Notes: generated by a model not told the origin, from the sequence alone. A stretch of 64,000 bases of DNA from Prosthecobacter dejongeii (GCF_014203045.1 NZ_JACHIF010000001.1:186001-250000), one strand, 5' to 3'; shown: positions 37,297 to 46,301, numbered from the stretch's first letter. Numbers and translations: made by a program.

Positions 37297-37692
37297 TTAC
37301 GCCTGTTGGCGCTTTAACTTAGGTTTGAAAGGCTCCGTCAGCGCCGTCTCAAAATCATAACCCCCGGAAAAATCCTCCAGGCTATCCCCCTCATTTTTAC
37401 CGAAGTAGCTCGTTTCGATGAGGTTATAAACGATGTTTCCCACATCTTCCCCTTGGTTCAGCCCCCACTCACTCAAGATGGTGAAAGCCATCGGACCATA
37501 CTCAGCCAAGGCGTGCTGTCTCACCCCCTCGAGCACTTCCTGTCCGGTGACATGCTGGTCTTCTTGCCCCTCACGGAAATGCTTCACCGCGACATGTAGA
37601 GCATCTCGCACAAACTCATAAGCATGAGGATGATAACGAGGATCTTTCTCTACTGCCTGATGAATGGCATAATGGAAGGGGAGGTCAGACAT
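37297..37692 (-). CDS. Minf_1886-like conserved Verrucomicrobia/Planctomycetes protein
   Basis: A 131-residue protein from the ATG at 37692 (MSDLPFHYAIHQAVEKDPRYHPHAYEFVRDAL). The sequence has the features I recall for Minf_1886/TIGR04138, a family confined largely to Planctomycetes and Verrucomicrobia: DPRYHPHAYEFVRDAL, VTGQEVLEGVRQHALAEYGPMAFTILSEWGL and DVGNIVYNLIE. A longer frame reaches 37794 but adds a non-conserved N-terminus. The function is unknown. No signal peptide is present, so it is likely cytoplasmic. Confidence 0.85.
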   Translation of the reverse strand: MSDLPFHYAIHQAVEKDPRYHPHAYEFVRDALHVAVKHFREGQEDQHVTGQEVLEGVRQHALAEYGPMAFTILSEWGLNQGEDVGNIVYNLIETSYFGKNEGDSLEDFSGGYDFETALTEPFKPKLKRQQA

Positions 37693-37810
37693 ACCTGAGA
37701 TACGTGCATCAGTTGCTAAGCCCCAAAAAGGAAACGAACAACTCGAAATCAAACGCAAAAGGCTTGGGAGGTGATCTTCCTCCCAAGCCATCATTGCTAA
37801 AAACTAGAAA

Positions 37811-38842
37811 TCACTGCCAGCCGTGCGCATCACGCACCTTGATCATGGCCTCAAGGATCTTGTTCCAAGTATCTGCCTTTTCCAGCATGGCGTTCGGGAA
37901 CATACACCCGTCCCAGCAGATGTGCTGGATGCCACGGCTCTGGGCATCTTTCAGCCAGTAACCCGCAGCTTTGGTGATGTCTAACTTGCCATTTGGATCG
38001 TCAGCCGGGCAATGTTTACCCGTCTTGTCATGCGAGCCTGCACCGTGGACCTGCCCATCATTCTGAGCCACATGGAAATCAATCGTCCACGGACGAAGCT
38101 TATCCGTCATGTTGGCATACGCAGTCCAGAATTCTGCATCGCTGTAACCTTCCTTCACCAAGGCATGCTCCGGCGCATTGTAACCCAGAGTGTATAGGTA
38201 GGTATGCGCCAAGTCGGCCTGGAAACCAAATGATTCAGGCATACCCACGCCTTCCAGCACATCCAGCATGTCCTTCCATGAGTGCATGCCAGCCCAGCAG
38301 ATCTCGCCTTCGGCCGCTAAACGCTCACCATGATCCGCTGCAATTTTTGCAGCTTTCTGGAAAGTATCAACAATACGAGCAGTGTTAGCCCCTGGATTTT
38401 CTCGCCATTTGGCCACACCAAACTCAGCCGAGTCCACACGGATGACGCCGTATTTCCGCACGCCATGCTCATTAAAGACTTTAGCAATTCGGCAAGCTAC
38501 TTTCACGGCATCCAGAAACTTGGCTTGGGCCGCATCATCCCCCATGGCGGAATCACCCACTGTGCCCGGCCAAACAGGAGCCACCAATGAACCGACATCG
38601 AATCCTTTACTCGCAATCAAATCCGCGATTTTCTTCAGTTCATCTTCGCTCGCATTCGGGTCCGTGTGCGGATGAAACAAAAAGTAGTCAATGCCTTCAA
38701 ACTTCTGTCCATTCACTTCTGCCGCAGCAGTCAGGTCCAGCATGCGCTCAAGACTGATCGGTGGCTCTTGCCCTTCTGCGTCACCTTTGCCCACCAGTCC
38801 GGGCCACATTGCATTATGAAGTTTTGGCTTGGAATTGCTCAT
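37811..38842 (-). CDS. Sugar phosphate isomerase/epimerase-like TIM-barrel protein
   Basis: A 343-residue protein of the xylose-isomerase-like TIM-barrel superfamily. Barrel strands with metal-ligand positions are visible: [42 protein letters not shown] (Glu ligand), [16 protein letters not shown] (Asp ligand), [28 protein letters not shown] (His/Asp ligands) and [10 protein letters not shown]. Family members isomerise or epimerise sugars or inositol derivatives; the substrate cannot be told. No export signal is present. It is on the same strand as the Minf_1886-like gene, 118 bp upstream of it. Confidence 0.8.
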   Translation of the reverse strand: MSNSKPKLHNAMWPGLVGKGDAEGQEPPISLERMLDLTAAAEVNGQKFEGIDYFLFHPHTDPNASEDELKKIADLIASKGFDVGSLVAPVWPGTVGDSAMGDDAAQAKFLDAVKVACRIAKVFNEHGVRKYGVIRVDSAEFGVAKWRENPGANTARIVDTFQKAAKIAADHGERLAAEGEICWAGMHSWKDMLDVLEGVGMPESFGFQADLAHTYLYTLGYNAPEHALVKEGYSDAEFWTAYANMTDKLRPWTIDFHVAQNDGQVHGAGSHDKTGKHCPADDPNGKLDITKAAGYWLKDAQSRGIQHICWDGCMFPNAMLEKADTWNKILEAMIKVRDAHGWQ

Positions 38843-38961
38843 AGAATTATAAAATCAGAGATCGAAACTTGTGATGATTCCTTTGGAAAAAGGGAAGAAA
38901 AAACGATGCGTTACGCAATCATATTGCGGCGTTTTCCAGTCGATACCATGCTTCGTGAAGC

Positions 38962-38986
38962 GGTGATCACTTAACGTTATATCACC
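38962..38986 (-). other. Inverted repeat at the end of the tyrosine-kinase gene
   Basis: GGTGAT (38962-38967) and ATCACC (38981-38986) form a stem that spans the wzc-like stop codon at 38977-38979. A second 5-bp stem GCTTC/GAAGC lies at 38950-38961. No T-tract follows on the minus strand, so the role (termination or mRNA 3' protection) is uncertain. Confidence 0.35.
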
Positions 38987-41217
38987 TTCTTCTGCGGCTC
39001 ATCCCAGTTGGAATCGTAGTAGCTGGATGAATAGTAGTAATAGTAGTAGTGATTCGCACGCTTGGTGAAGTCCACACCGTTGAGGACGAAACCATAGAAG
39101 TGACCACCCAGTTTTTTGAGGGATTGTACAGCGTCTTCCACATCTTTACGCAGGGTGTGACCACAACGAACAATCACCACGATTCCGTCCGCATGGTGCT
39201 GCAAAAAGGCTGTTTCACTCAGGCCCAGTACTGGAGGTGTATCCAAAATGATGCGGTCGAACTTCGACTTCAGTTCTTCGATGATGGCCGCAAAAACACC
39301 CGAATTCAGCAATTCAGTGGTTCCAGGAACAACGGCACCACGTGAAATGGTCCAAAGATTGTCCGCCGCTGCCTTTTGAATACAATCATCAAGTGAAGCT
39401 CTGCCAGTAAGCAAATCCGTCATCCCCACAGCATTTGAGGCATCCACCACTTGATGAACGCGACCTCGGCGAAGGTCACAATCAATCAACAGCGTGCGTT
39501 CACCCAGGGAGGAAAATGCCCAAGAGATGTTAGAGGACACAGTGGTTTTCCCCTCACTAGGCCGTGCGCTTGTGATCATGATCACGCGCCCATCACCTTT
39601 GGGGCTCTTATTGAGCAAAATACTGCTTCGAATGAGACGGAAATTCTCCAAAAGTGCGTTCGGCACCGTTGAACCAATGGTGGGAGAACGGTTCAGTTGT
39701 TCCAGAACTTTGGGGTCGCTCAAAGGAACCAAACCAATGCCGTTGATACCAAGTGTGCCTTCAAACTCATTGAGCTCCACCACGGAACTATCAAAACGCT
39801 TCAGCAAGAATGGAACACCTCCTGCCAGTCCTACACCTAACAGACACCCTAACATCAGTAGCTTGGATTTGTTGGGAGAGATCGGGACGCCATCGCGCAA
39901 ATTTGTGAATCCACGGAACTCCAAAGTCAGGGATGAGCTGTCTGAATCAAACTCCAGACTTTCAACTCGCTGACTGAGTTTTTCGTAAGCTTTATCCCAA
40001 GCAAGCTGGCTTTTTTCCAACAAGTCATAATCCTGCTTCTTCACATCGAAGGTCTTCGTGGATTTATGATATTCTGGAAGTTTGGTCTCCAACTCTTGAA
40101 CTTTTTCAGCTAGACGATCCTTCTCCAACTCAAAAGCAGATAGAGCCACTTTCAATTCGATTTCGAGACCTGCCTCGACCTGTTTCAATTCTTCCACCAG
40201 CTTTTGGACTTCGGGATGTCCATCCAGGAATTTCAAGCGAGCAAAGCGGATCTTTTCCTCCAGTGCCCGCTTGTTTTTTTCCAATTCTTGCCACGGCTTT
40301 AAGCCATCAACCATGTTCGGCTGCACGACAAGTTGAGTCACTTTTTTATCCGTGCTCGGGCTACTGAAGGTGAAAGGTGCAGCACCCCCTGCTTTACGGA
40401 CCACTCTTCCTGCTTCGAGAGGATCTTTTTCGCTATCAGTGAAATTACTCACCAGCGAAAGCTTACCCACCACATCCAGCGCATTTCCCTGTTGAGCCAA
40501 AACAGCACTGATTTCCTCATGCTCCTTGAGACGGTATTTGGTTCTCACAATATCCACAGGGATATTGCTCAAGCGTTCCATTTCGATCTGCGCACTGGCT
40601 AGCGCGCTCTGCTCTTCAAACTTCAGTTTGTTATCGAGTTGCTCCGTGACCTTTTTCCGCACCTCATTGATTTCCTGGGCATAACGCTGGATGGCCTGCT
40701 GGCGATATTCATCCCGCATCTTGAGACGAACTTCCTCAAAAACTTCAACCAAGGCCTTGGGCATATCTCGGACTACATCCGGCGATAATGAGACAATCAA
40801 AATTTCCAAGTGACTCTGATCAAGCATGGTCACGCGGCACACCCTGAGGGTGGTCTCGCGCAGGTAATCATACGTCGTTTTTGAATCGGCGATTCCTATC
40901 TTCTTCGCAGCTTCCAAGACCAAATAACCCGACATCAACTGATCCGAAAGAGCCCTCAATTGACGATAAGTGCGGTCTCCGTCCGGCAGCCCCTGTGCTG
41001 CGTCATTGGCAACGATGAACGAATTCACCCGCACCAAGGATTGCGACTGATAAGCCGCACTGGCGTAAACGAAATAACAGGTCGCAGCCAGAACCCCGTT
41101 CATCAAAAGAATCAGCATCAAGCGCCAGTACTCTTCATAGCCCAGGATGACCCGTACGATGACGGAACTATCGAGCTTGGAGTTTTTGGAACCGGAATTA
41201 TTTGCTTTAGAATTCAT
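38977..41217 (-). CDS. Wzc-like bacterial tyrosine autokinase for exopolysaccharide
   Basis: An inner-membrane polysaccharide co-polymerase of about 746 residues, starting at the ATG at 41217 (a second ATG at 41232 is possible). The N-terminal Wzz domain has TM1 near residues 30-50, a long periplasmic coiled coil (about 150-420) and TM2 (LLMLGCLLGVGLAGGVPFLL, about 450-470). The C-terminal BY-kinase domain has Walker A ITSARPSEGKTT near residue 556, Walker A' TLLIDCDLRRGR and Walker B IILDTPPVLG. A tail with a run of six Tyr, SSS and two more Tyr is the autophosphorylation cluster. Such kinases set polymer length and export. It is last in the operon, after the Wza-like gene. Confidence 0.94.
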   Translation of the reverse strand: MNSKANNSGSKNSKLDSSVIVRVILGYEEYWRLMLILLMNGVLAATCYFVYASAAYQSQSLVRVNSFIVANDAAQGLPDGDRTYRQLRALSDQLMSGYLVLEAAKKIGIADSKTTYDYLRETTLRVCRVTMLDQSHLEILIVSLSPDVVRDMPKALVEVFEEVRLKMRDEYRQQAIQRYAQEINEVRKKVTEQLDNKLKFEEQSALASAQIEMERLSNIPVDIVRTKYRLKEHEEISAVLAQQGNALDVVGKLSLVSNFTDSEKDPLEAGRVVRKAGGAAPFTFSSPSTDKKVTQLVVQPNMVDGLKPWQELEKNKRALEEKIRFARLKFLDGHPEVQKLVEELKQVEAGLEIELKVALSAFELEKDRLAEKVQELETKLPEYHKSTKTFDVKKQDYDLLEKSQLAWDKAYEKLSQRVESLEFDSDSSSLTLEFRGFTNLRDGVPISPNKSKLLMLGCLLGVGLAGGVPFLLKRFDSSVVELNEFEGTLGINGIGLVPLSDPKVLEQLNRSPTIGSTVPNALLENFRLIRSSILLNKSPKGDGRVIMITSARPSEGKTTVSSNISWAFSSLGERTLLIDCDLRRGRVHQVVDASNAVGMTDLLTGRASLDDCIQKAAADNLWTISRGAVVPGTTELLNSGVFAAIIEELKSKFDRIILDTPPVLGLSETAFLQHHADGIVVIVRCGHTLRKDVEDAVQSLKKLGGHFYGFVLNGVDFTKRANHYYYYYYSSSYYDSNWDEPQKKVI

Positions 41218-41311
41218 AGCGTGGAAGGCCACCTGAGAGGGAAAGACTCTTGCTCAAATCGCAACAGTCACTCCCATAAACCGGGTAGGCAGAAACGTCC
41301 CAAAAAAGTGA

Positions 41312-42010
41312 TCAGAAACCGAAGACTTTCTCCGGCACGTTGATGATATCGCCCTCTGAAATCGGCGGATCATCGGCCTCCCCCTTCATGATTGGCCGCA
41401 TATCAATGACCGATTTGCGGCGACGGCCGGAGGCATCATATCGGAAAATTTCGATTTTATCTAGAGTGGCAAATTTCGTCAGGCCACCACTGATGAGCAA
41501 AGCTTCATAAACGCCGACGGATTTGCCCGCTGGCGCAGGAATGGCATGGGCACCTGTACGTGGAACACTGCCTGTGATAAAAACCATGACACGAGGCACA
41601 CCCGTAGGCCCTGCACCTACGGCACCTGTGCCACTAGCGACGCCAGGTGTGCGCTCAACAATCACGGTAGCTTCCTTGAGCTGAGTCTTCTGAAGAAATT
41701 CCCGCACCCGTGGCTCAGCCTCTTCCCTGGAAAGACCTGCCACATTGATCCGCCCTGCCCGTGGAATGACTATGTACCCACCTTCGCGAACCAGATAACT
41801 GCCATTCAGAGTCAAATCCTCCTTCACGAAGAGCTCCAATTGATCACCGACCTGGAAAACAGGACGCGCAGCAGCTGTCGGCGCAGTCGGAGTTCTGGGC
41901 GCCACGGGGGGCAAGTCTTCGGTAGGTTCTGTTGCACACTGAGGAAGCAGCCCCAAAAGCAACAGCATTCCGCAAAGTCTCAAAGGGGAATTAAAACGGG
42001 TAAACGTCAT
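41312..42010 (-). CDS. Wza-like polysaccharide export lipoprotein
   Basis: A 232-residue protein from the ATG at 42010. The signal peptide ends LLLLGLLPQC, an imperfect lipobox with the likely lipidated Cys, followed by a Pro/Thr linker. The polysaccharide-export domain is clear (VGDQLELFVKEDLTLNGSYLVREGGYIVIPRAGRINVAGLSREEAEPRVREFL). After a Gly-rich insert comes an SLBB-like domain (VMVFITGSVPRTGAHAIP, EALLISGGLTKFATLDKIEIFR). It ends ISEGDIINVPEKVFGF. It would form the outer-membrane channel that works with the Wzc-like kinase. It lies 94 bp before the kinase gene, in the same orientation. Confidence 0.92.
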   Translation of the reverse strand: MTFTRFNSPLRLCGMLLLLGLLPQCATEPTEDLPPVAPRTPTAPTAAARPVFQVGDQLELFVKEDLTLNGSYLVREGGYIVIPRAGRINVAGLSREEAEPRVREFLQKTQLKEATVIVERTPGVASGTGAVGAGPTGVPRVMVFITGSVPRTGAHAIPAPAGKSVGVYEALLISGGLTKFATLDKIEIFRYDASGRRRKSVIDMRPIMKGEADDPPISEGDIINVPEKVFGF

Positions 42011-42058
42011 CACGGGCAGTCTAAATCTAAACCAACGAGGGTGTGGTGTATAAATACG

Positions 42059-42092
42059 GAGGAGGATTGACAAAAATTTATCAATCCTCCTC
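42059..42092 (-). other. 12-bp perfect inverted repeat in the EPS operon
   Basis: GAGGAGGATTGA (42059-42070) is exactly complementary to TCAATCCTCCTC (42081-42092) around a 10-nt AT-rich loop. It lies between the EF-hand-like gene (ends 42116) and the wza-like gene (starts 42010). The stem has no T-run on the minus strand. It could be a processing or attenuation site, or a protein-binding operator. Confidence 0.6.
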
Positions 42093-42115
42093 AAAGTTTA
42101 AAGATCTAAAACAAA

Positions 42116-42994
42116 TTAATAACCTCCGGACGGACTCACCCAAACTCCTTCGTTGTTGCCGTTGATGAATTCTTTTGGAGATGGCTTCGGCTGAACGGTG
42201 AACAGTATATGGTCAAAACTTGTGCGGAAGCTCTTGAAAAGCGGTTTCTTTTCTGGAGCTGGCTCTGGAGCCTTGGCAGATGTTTTGCCCGAAGTCAGAT
42301 CGGCCGTGTAAGGACCTTCACCGATAGCACGGTGGGAGCAGGTGATGAGCAAGCGAACATCCCCAGTGTGGATCGGGGAAGAGGAAACGCCTTCCACAAA
42401 CACAAAACGAGGAACTTCGAGGGGAAGATTGTAAGGATAAGTTTTGTATTGGGTCGCAAATTCCACCACACGTTTGCTTGGATCCCTGGAATCTAGCAGA
42501 AGCTGCTTCTTAGAAGCATCTTTCCACACGCGGATGTGCCCCATGGAAGCGATTTCTTCGTCGAAAGAAGCAAATTCACCGGTTTTAACGGAACGATTGA
42601 TACCTTCAACTTCCATGGTGACCACCACTTCGCCGTCGAAATCCACACGATAAGGAATCAAGCGGATCACAACACGCGTGCGCTCACCCACACCCAGAAT
42701 CATTCCTGGAGGTGTTGCTTCGAAAGCACCGTTGTCTGCAGGATCGGTATTACTGATGGTGCCGTCATGGTTCATGTCGGCATCCATGTCCAGCTTAGCG
42801 ATCATGCGCTCACGGTCACGCCAGCTATTCACGCGCTGACCGAAGTACTTATGAAAGTCAGCGGGAATATCGCGATTCGTCTGAAGCGCGGGCGGAGCTG
42901 GCTCAACCACACCTTTAGGATCACCTGCCAAAGAGGACAGTGTTGAAGCGAGCACCAAAGCGGGGATGACATTCGTCAGTCTGTTTGATTTCAT
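42116..42994 (-). CDS. Secreted hypothetical protein with an EF-hand-like loop
   Basis: A 292-residue protein from the ATG at 42994, which begins a signal peptide (KSNRLTNVIPALVLASTLSSLAG). A calcium-loop-like motif occurs at about residues 70-85 (DMDADMNHDGTISNTD), as in EF-hand or dockerin-type loops. The rest is beta-rich and not recognised (TRVVIRLIPYRVDFDGEVVVTMEVEGINRSVKTG, RFVFVEGVSSSPIHTGDVRLLITCSH). It lies between the outer-membrane barrel and the export lipoprotein in the EPS operon. A role in polymer secretion or attachment is inferred from context only. Confidence 0.75.
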   Translation of the reverse strand: MKSNRLTNVIPALVLASTLSSLAGDPKGVVEPAPPALQTNRDIPADFHKYFGQRVNSWRDRERMIAKLDMDADMNHDGTISNTDPADNGAFEATPPGMILGVGERTRVVIRLIPYRVDFDGEVVVTMEVEGINRSVKTGEFASFDEEIASMGHIRVWKDASKKQLLLDSRDPSKRVVEFATQYKTYPYNLPLEVPRFVFVEGVSSSPIHTGDVRLLITCSHRAIGEGPYTADLTSGKTSAKAPEPAPEKKPLFKSFRTSFDHILFTVQPKPSPKEFINGNNEGVWVSPSGGY

Positions 42995-43024
42995 GTTATA
43001 AGGCCATTTGGCAGTTTTCATAGA

Positions 43025-43078
43025 TTTCTTAATTTGGAAATGAGGTCTGAGGCGTGCGTAGAGCAGACAAATTAGAAA
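43025..43078 (-). other. Long bulged inverted repeat after the barrel gene
   Basis: TTTCTTAATTTG (43025-43036) pairs with CAAATTAGAAA (43068-43078) with one bulged T, and inside it GTCTG (43045-43049) faces CAGAC (43064-43068). The element spans the stop codon of the outer-membrane barrel gene (43072-43074). Its position, like those of the hairpins at 38962 and 42059, is at a gene end in the EPS operon. Confidence 0.45.
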
Positions 43079-44787
43079 TAGCGGCGCATGGAGACACCAA
43101 AGAAATGTTCAGTGAAGGGGCTGACATCGCTGTTCATCTCTTCGTATTGATAAAATACGTTGCCTGTCAAACGGTGACTGAGCTGCTGATTAACCTCAAC
43201 GCGATACAACCAGCGGGCAGAATCATCCGACGTGGAAGATTGGTCACTCTGCTCATACATGGCCAAAGCGCGAATAGCCGTGAAATCGAGGGGATAATAA
43301 GAAAGGTTCATTCCCGCACCGAAACGGTCACGGACAGGGAACCGATCATTCACCGACGCCTCATTTTCTGCATACTGCACGAAGGCATCCACATTGAATT
43401 TGGAAGTGATTCGCTGATCCACAGCATAACGGACATAACGAGAAGTGCGGGTATCTGACTGAAATTCGTTGTACTGATACCCTTCACCGAGGCTCAGCAT
43501 GTGGCGGGTGGAGCGAGTGATGGTGTGGTCGAGTTCGAATCTCCAAATGAAGTCATTCGCCTCTGGAGTATCCCCAGTTCTGAATGCGTAACCGGCAGAA
43601 CCCAACCAGTTGACGTTTTCGGTCAGACGGCCCGTAAGCTGCATCTCCAGAAGATGAATGAGACTGCGGTAGCCGTCGTTGGAAATGTACTCGTAGCTGA
43701 AGCGTGGAGCGAAAGGAATGATTGAGCCCTCGTATTGCATCCAAAGACGAAGATTGTCTCGGGTGCCGTGATCATCAAAGGAGAAGCTGGTCCAGAAATC
43801 AGCATGCTCGATGCCGAATCCTAACCGCCACTGATTTTCGAAAACTGGACGGGATGCCCAAAAGCCGACGGTGTTCGTGAAAAACGCCAGATCGCTGCTG
43901 TAGAAATCATTTTGACGATCTGAAAGGAACCCGAAAGAATATCGGCCCGAGCGATCTTCGGCCGGTGAATCAGCGTCCACAAAAATATCAAGGCCAGAAC
44001 GACCCACAAATTCGTTAAAGAATAGAACTTCCCACTCACCCCATTGCTCACTCAAATTAAAGCGAAGCAAAAGCCCCGGGTTGGCAGCATTGCCAAGACG
44101 GAAAGCCAACTCGTTTTCCAGCGGCAAATAGATGAGGTTTGCCACCACGGAAAGGTAGATGGAATCAGAAAGCCTCACCAATCCTCTGACGCCCACTTCC
44201 ACAAAGGCAGCGAAGCCGTCTTCATTCTCAGTACCAGGCAGCTCGCCATTAAAATCAGAGTAAATCAAACCTGCGCCAGCCCAGAGAACGTCGAAATACA
44301 GAGGCCCTGCTTTGATGTGAGCCAATTCAGGATTGAATTCACGGGTGAGGATATTGAAGCTGCCGTCCACTGTAAACGACGCTTGAGAGAGCTGGTTCGT
44401 TTCCGCAGTGAATGCATCGTGGTGGGTAAAAACACCCAACGTTTTGTTGATGGGTCGGAAGAAGTCTTGATTCCTCTGATAAAAATCAGGTGAATTATCA
44501 TAATACCGAAAGAGGTCCGTCGCCACCAAACCACGGGTGTCAGGACCCTCGACCTGATCTGGGCCGAATCCAATTCCTAAACTTCTTGAGTCGTTAGCTC
44601 CCCTTAGAAGCGTATCTTCAGCGATCGTTGGGAAATAGCCTGCCGATTGATCCACCTCCGTAGGAAGCGTTGGATCCGCTGCCAGAGATGAAGAAAAACT
44701 CAACGCTGCCGCTATTGAGCAAGCGATCCCTGCATTGCGCAATAAACGCCCAGAGACATGAGATAGCAGATTGTGATGCATTGCCAT
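43072..44787 (-). CDS. Outer-membrane beta-barrel protein of the EPS operon
   Basis: A 571-residue protein with a signal peptide (LLRNAGIACSIAAALSFSSSLAADP). The mature part contains many 8-12-residue alternating strands (for example YFDVLWAGAGLIYSDF, WRLGFGIEHADFWTSF, NVNWLGSAGYAFRTG, LTGNVFYQYEEMNSD) and ends in a C-terminal Phe (FFGVSMRRYF), as outer-membrane barrels do. I do not recognise a named family. Its position in the operon suggests a pore or assembly factor for the polysaccharide, in addition to the Wza-like channel. Confidence 0.78.
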   Translation of the reverse strand: MAMHHNLLSHVSGRLLRNAGIACSIAAALSFSSSLAADPTLPTEVDQSAGYFPTIAEDTLLRGANDSRSLGIGFGPDQVEGPDTRGLVATDLFRYYDNSPDFYQRNQDFFRPINKTLGVFTHHDAFTAETNQLSQASFTVDGSFNILTREFNPELAHIKAGPLYFDVLWAGAGLIYSDFNGELPGTENEDGFAAFVEVGVRGLVRLSDSIYLSVVANLIYLPLENELAFRLGNAANPGLLLRFNLSEQWGEWEVLFFNEFVGRSGLDIFVDADSPAEDRSGRYSFGFLSDRQNDFYSSDLAFFTNTVGFWASRPVFENQWRLGFGIEHADFWTSFSFDDHGTRDNLRLWMQYEGSIIPFAPRFSYEYISNDGYRSLIHLLEMQLTGRLTENVNWLGSAGYAFRTGDTPEANDFIWRFELDHTITRSTRHMLSLGEGYQYNEFQSDTRTSRYVRYAVDQRITSKFNVDAFVQYAENEASVNDRFPVRDRFGAGMNLSYYPLDFTAIRALAMYEQSDQSSTSDDSARWLYRVEVNQQLSHRLTGNVFYQYEEMNSDVSPFTEHFFGVSMRRYF

Positions 44788-44823
44788 AAATTTAAAAATG
44801 AGTCGGGACCTCGGGGCTTTGCT

Positions 44824-45099
44824 TTATGCTGACCGCTTGGAGAAAAAGCCAAATTGTTTCAACGAAGTGGTGTCCGCAAGCGTCAAAGAGTGAACACAAT
44901 GTGCGAAAATTCCTAGAAAGGGGACGAAAACGACAAGTAGAATCCAAAGAAACCGAACCTGAACACTTTTAAAAGTTGCCCACACACTGGTGATGGTGAC
45001 GAGCACGCTCAGAGCATAGATGGCCAATAGCGCCCATATGATCTCGGGGATCACATTCTCCGCTTGGAGCGTTAAAAGACGTATCAAAATGGATGTCAT
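44824..45099 (-). CDS. Small PLDc_N-like membrane protein
   Basis: A 91-residue protein with two membrane segments (VIPEIIWALLAIYALSVLVTITSVWATF and RFLWILLVVFVPFLGIFAHCVHSL). The second, with an aromatic start and the VFVPFLG motif, is the pattern of the PLDc_N (phospholipase D nuclease N-terminal) domain seen alone in many small membrane proteins. It is the first gene after the promoter at 45248-45275 and lies 36 bp before the barrel gene. The role is unknown. Confidence 0.65.
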   Translation of the reverse strand: MTSILIRLLTLQAENVIPEIIWALLAIYALSVLVTITSVWATFKSVQVRFLWILLVVFVPFLGIFAHCVHSLTLADTTSLKQFGFFSKRSA

Positions 45100-45237
45100 A
45101 CTGTGCAGTACGTGACTTGGCTTCTCAGGTTACACACGAAATGGATTGCTTTGATAATTTAGACCAAAAGTTCTTTTAGCAAACAGTTTATCTCAAAAAT
45201 GAGAATTAGTAAATAATTTTAGGTTTTAGTTTCTATC

Positions 45238-45287
45238 AAGCGCTCGCATTATATGGAGTGCACAAGGATTGTCAAATTTAAGCGCTC
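45238..45287 (-). promoter_or_regulatory. Near-consensus sigma-70 promoter of the EPS operon flanked by direct repeats
   Basis: On the minus strand TTGACA (45275-45270) is followed after 16 bp by TATAAT (45253-45248), both perfect hexamers. AAGCGCTC occurs twice (45238-45245 and 45280-45287), 42 bp apart, each with the palindrome AGCGCT, one on each side of the promoter. A second TTGACA (45297-45292) lies 22 bp upstream of the first. Transcription would begin around 45240, leaving a leader of about 140 nt before the PLDc_N-like gene. The other AT-rich DNA from 45100 to 45779 holds no convincing gene. Confidence 0.7.
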
Positions 45288-45779
45288 CTTTTGTCAACCT
45301 GAGATAAATTGCGACATTTTCTCCCTCATGCTGCCTTTTTGATGCGGTTTAACTGTTGGTTTGATGGAAAAACGTTGCGTGGAAATTTAAAATTAATATG
45401 GAAAATATTTTTTAAATTCAAATTAAATGAATTTCGTTTTGCAAGGATCTGATTTCTAATGACTCCATCCTGCAACGCAGCAAGTATCATGCAAAATTCT
45501 TGACATAAAACCAAGCGTAAAGATTTACCCCGTTTTTAAACAAAGGTTTTTCCAATACCCACCAGACGCAAAATTCATTGGCAACGTAACGTCGAAGGAA
45601 TGAGGGTTGGGTGGCAAAATGGGAACGCAACCGTTCTTTGGCTATTGATGTGAAGCTGTTATAAATGTGTTAGCTCGCATATTACACGCAATCTAAATAC
45701 ATCTTTGCTATTTCCAGAAAGAGTCGTGGCTTGCCCTTGCTTTCATCGTAGGTTGTGGAGCTGAATTTTCATTTGTGTC

Positions 45780-46301
45780 ATGTCCACTTCCTTACCTCCT
45801 TCGGCCAACACACCTGCTGAAACCACACTCTGGCAAGGGCACACGTCGCAGTGGGTCCATTTTTGGTATTATTTTTTCTGCCTTTTGATCGCAGTGGGCT
45901 GCGTGGTCGGCGCAGCATTCACGGCCGGACTATCGGCCCTGGGTCTAGTGATCCCTTTATTAATGTGGGTGGTCCGGTGGTGGGTGACGAAATGTACTTC
46001 TTATGAACTGACCACTCAGCGCCTGAAGATCAGCAGCGGGATTTTAAATCGTAAGCTGGATGAGTTGGAGCTTTTCCGAGTAAAGGACTATGCCATGGAT
46101 CAGCCGCTGTTTTTGCGTCTTTTAGGTCTTGGTAACCTGACTTTAGTGACGTCGGATGCGAGCAGCCCCCATGTAGCGATCAAGGCGATTCCGGGAGTTG
46201 AAGCAGTGCGTGAAAAACTGCGCACAGCGGTGCAAACGGAACGTGATCGCAAACGAGTGCGTGAGCTGGATGTGGATGGCTCTGAGGGGTCGATCCTTTA
46301 G
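45780..46301 (+). CDS. Bacterial PH-domain (YdbS-like) membrane protein
   Basis: A 173-residue protein with a short start region, two closely spaced membrane segments (HFWYYFFCLLIAVGCVVGAAFTAG and SALGLVIPLLMWVVRWWV) and a bacterial PH (bPH2) domain. The domain motif TSYELTTQRLKISSGILNRKLDELELFRVKDYAMDQPLFLRLLGLGNLTLVTSDAS is very typical. A basic helix ends the protein. The function of the family is unknown, though many members are tied to envelope stress. The ATG at 45780 is the natural start. The Ser/Thr kinase gene follows after 91 bp. Confidence 0.88.
   Translation: MSTSLPPSANTPAETTLWQGHTSQWVHFWYYFFCLLIAVGCVVGAAFTAGLSALGLVIPLLMWVVRWWVTKCTSYELTTQRLKISSGILNRKLDELELFRVKDYAMDQPLFLRLLGLGNLTLVTSDASSPHVAIKAIPGVEAVREKLRTAVQTERDRKRVRELDVDGSEGSIL

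Noticed and set aside
45326-45514. A 62-codon minus-strand frame in the AT-rich spacer
   Set aside because: Low-complexity Asn/Lys/Phe composition, no ribosome binding site and it lies upstream of the mapped promoter.
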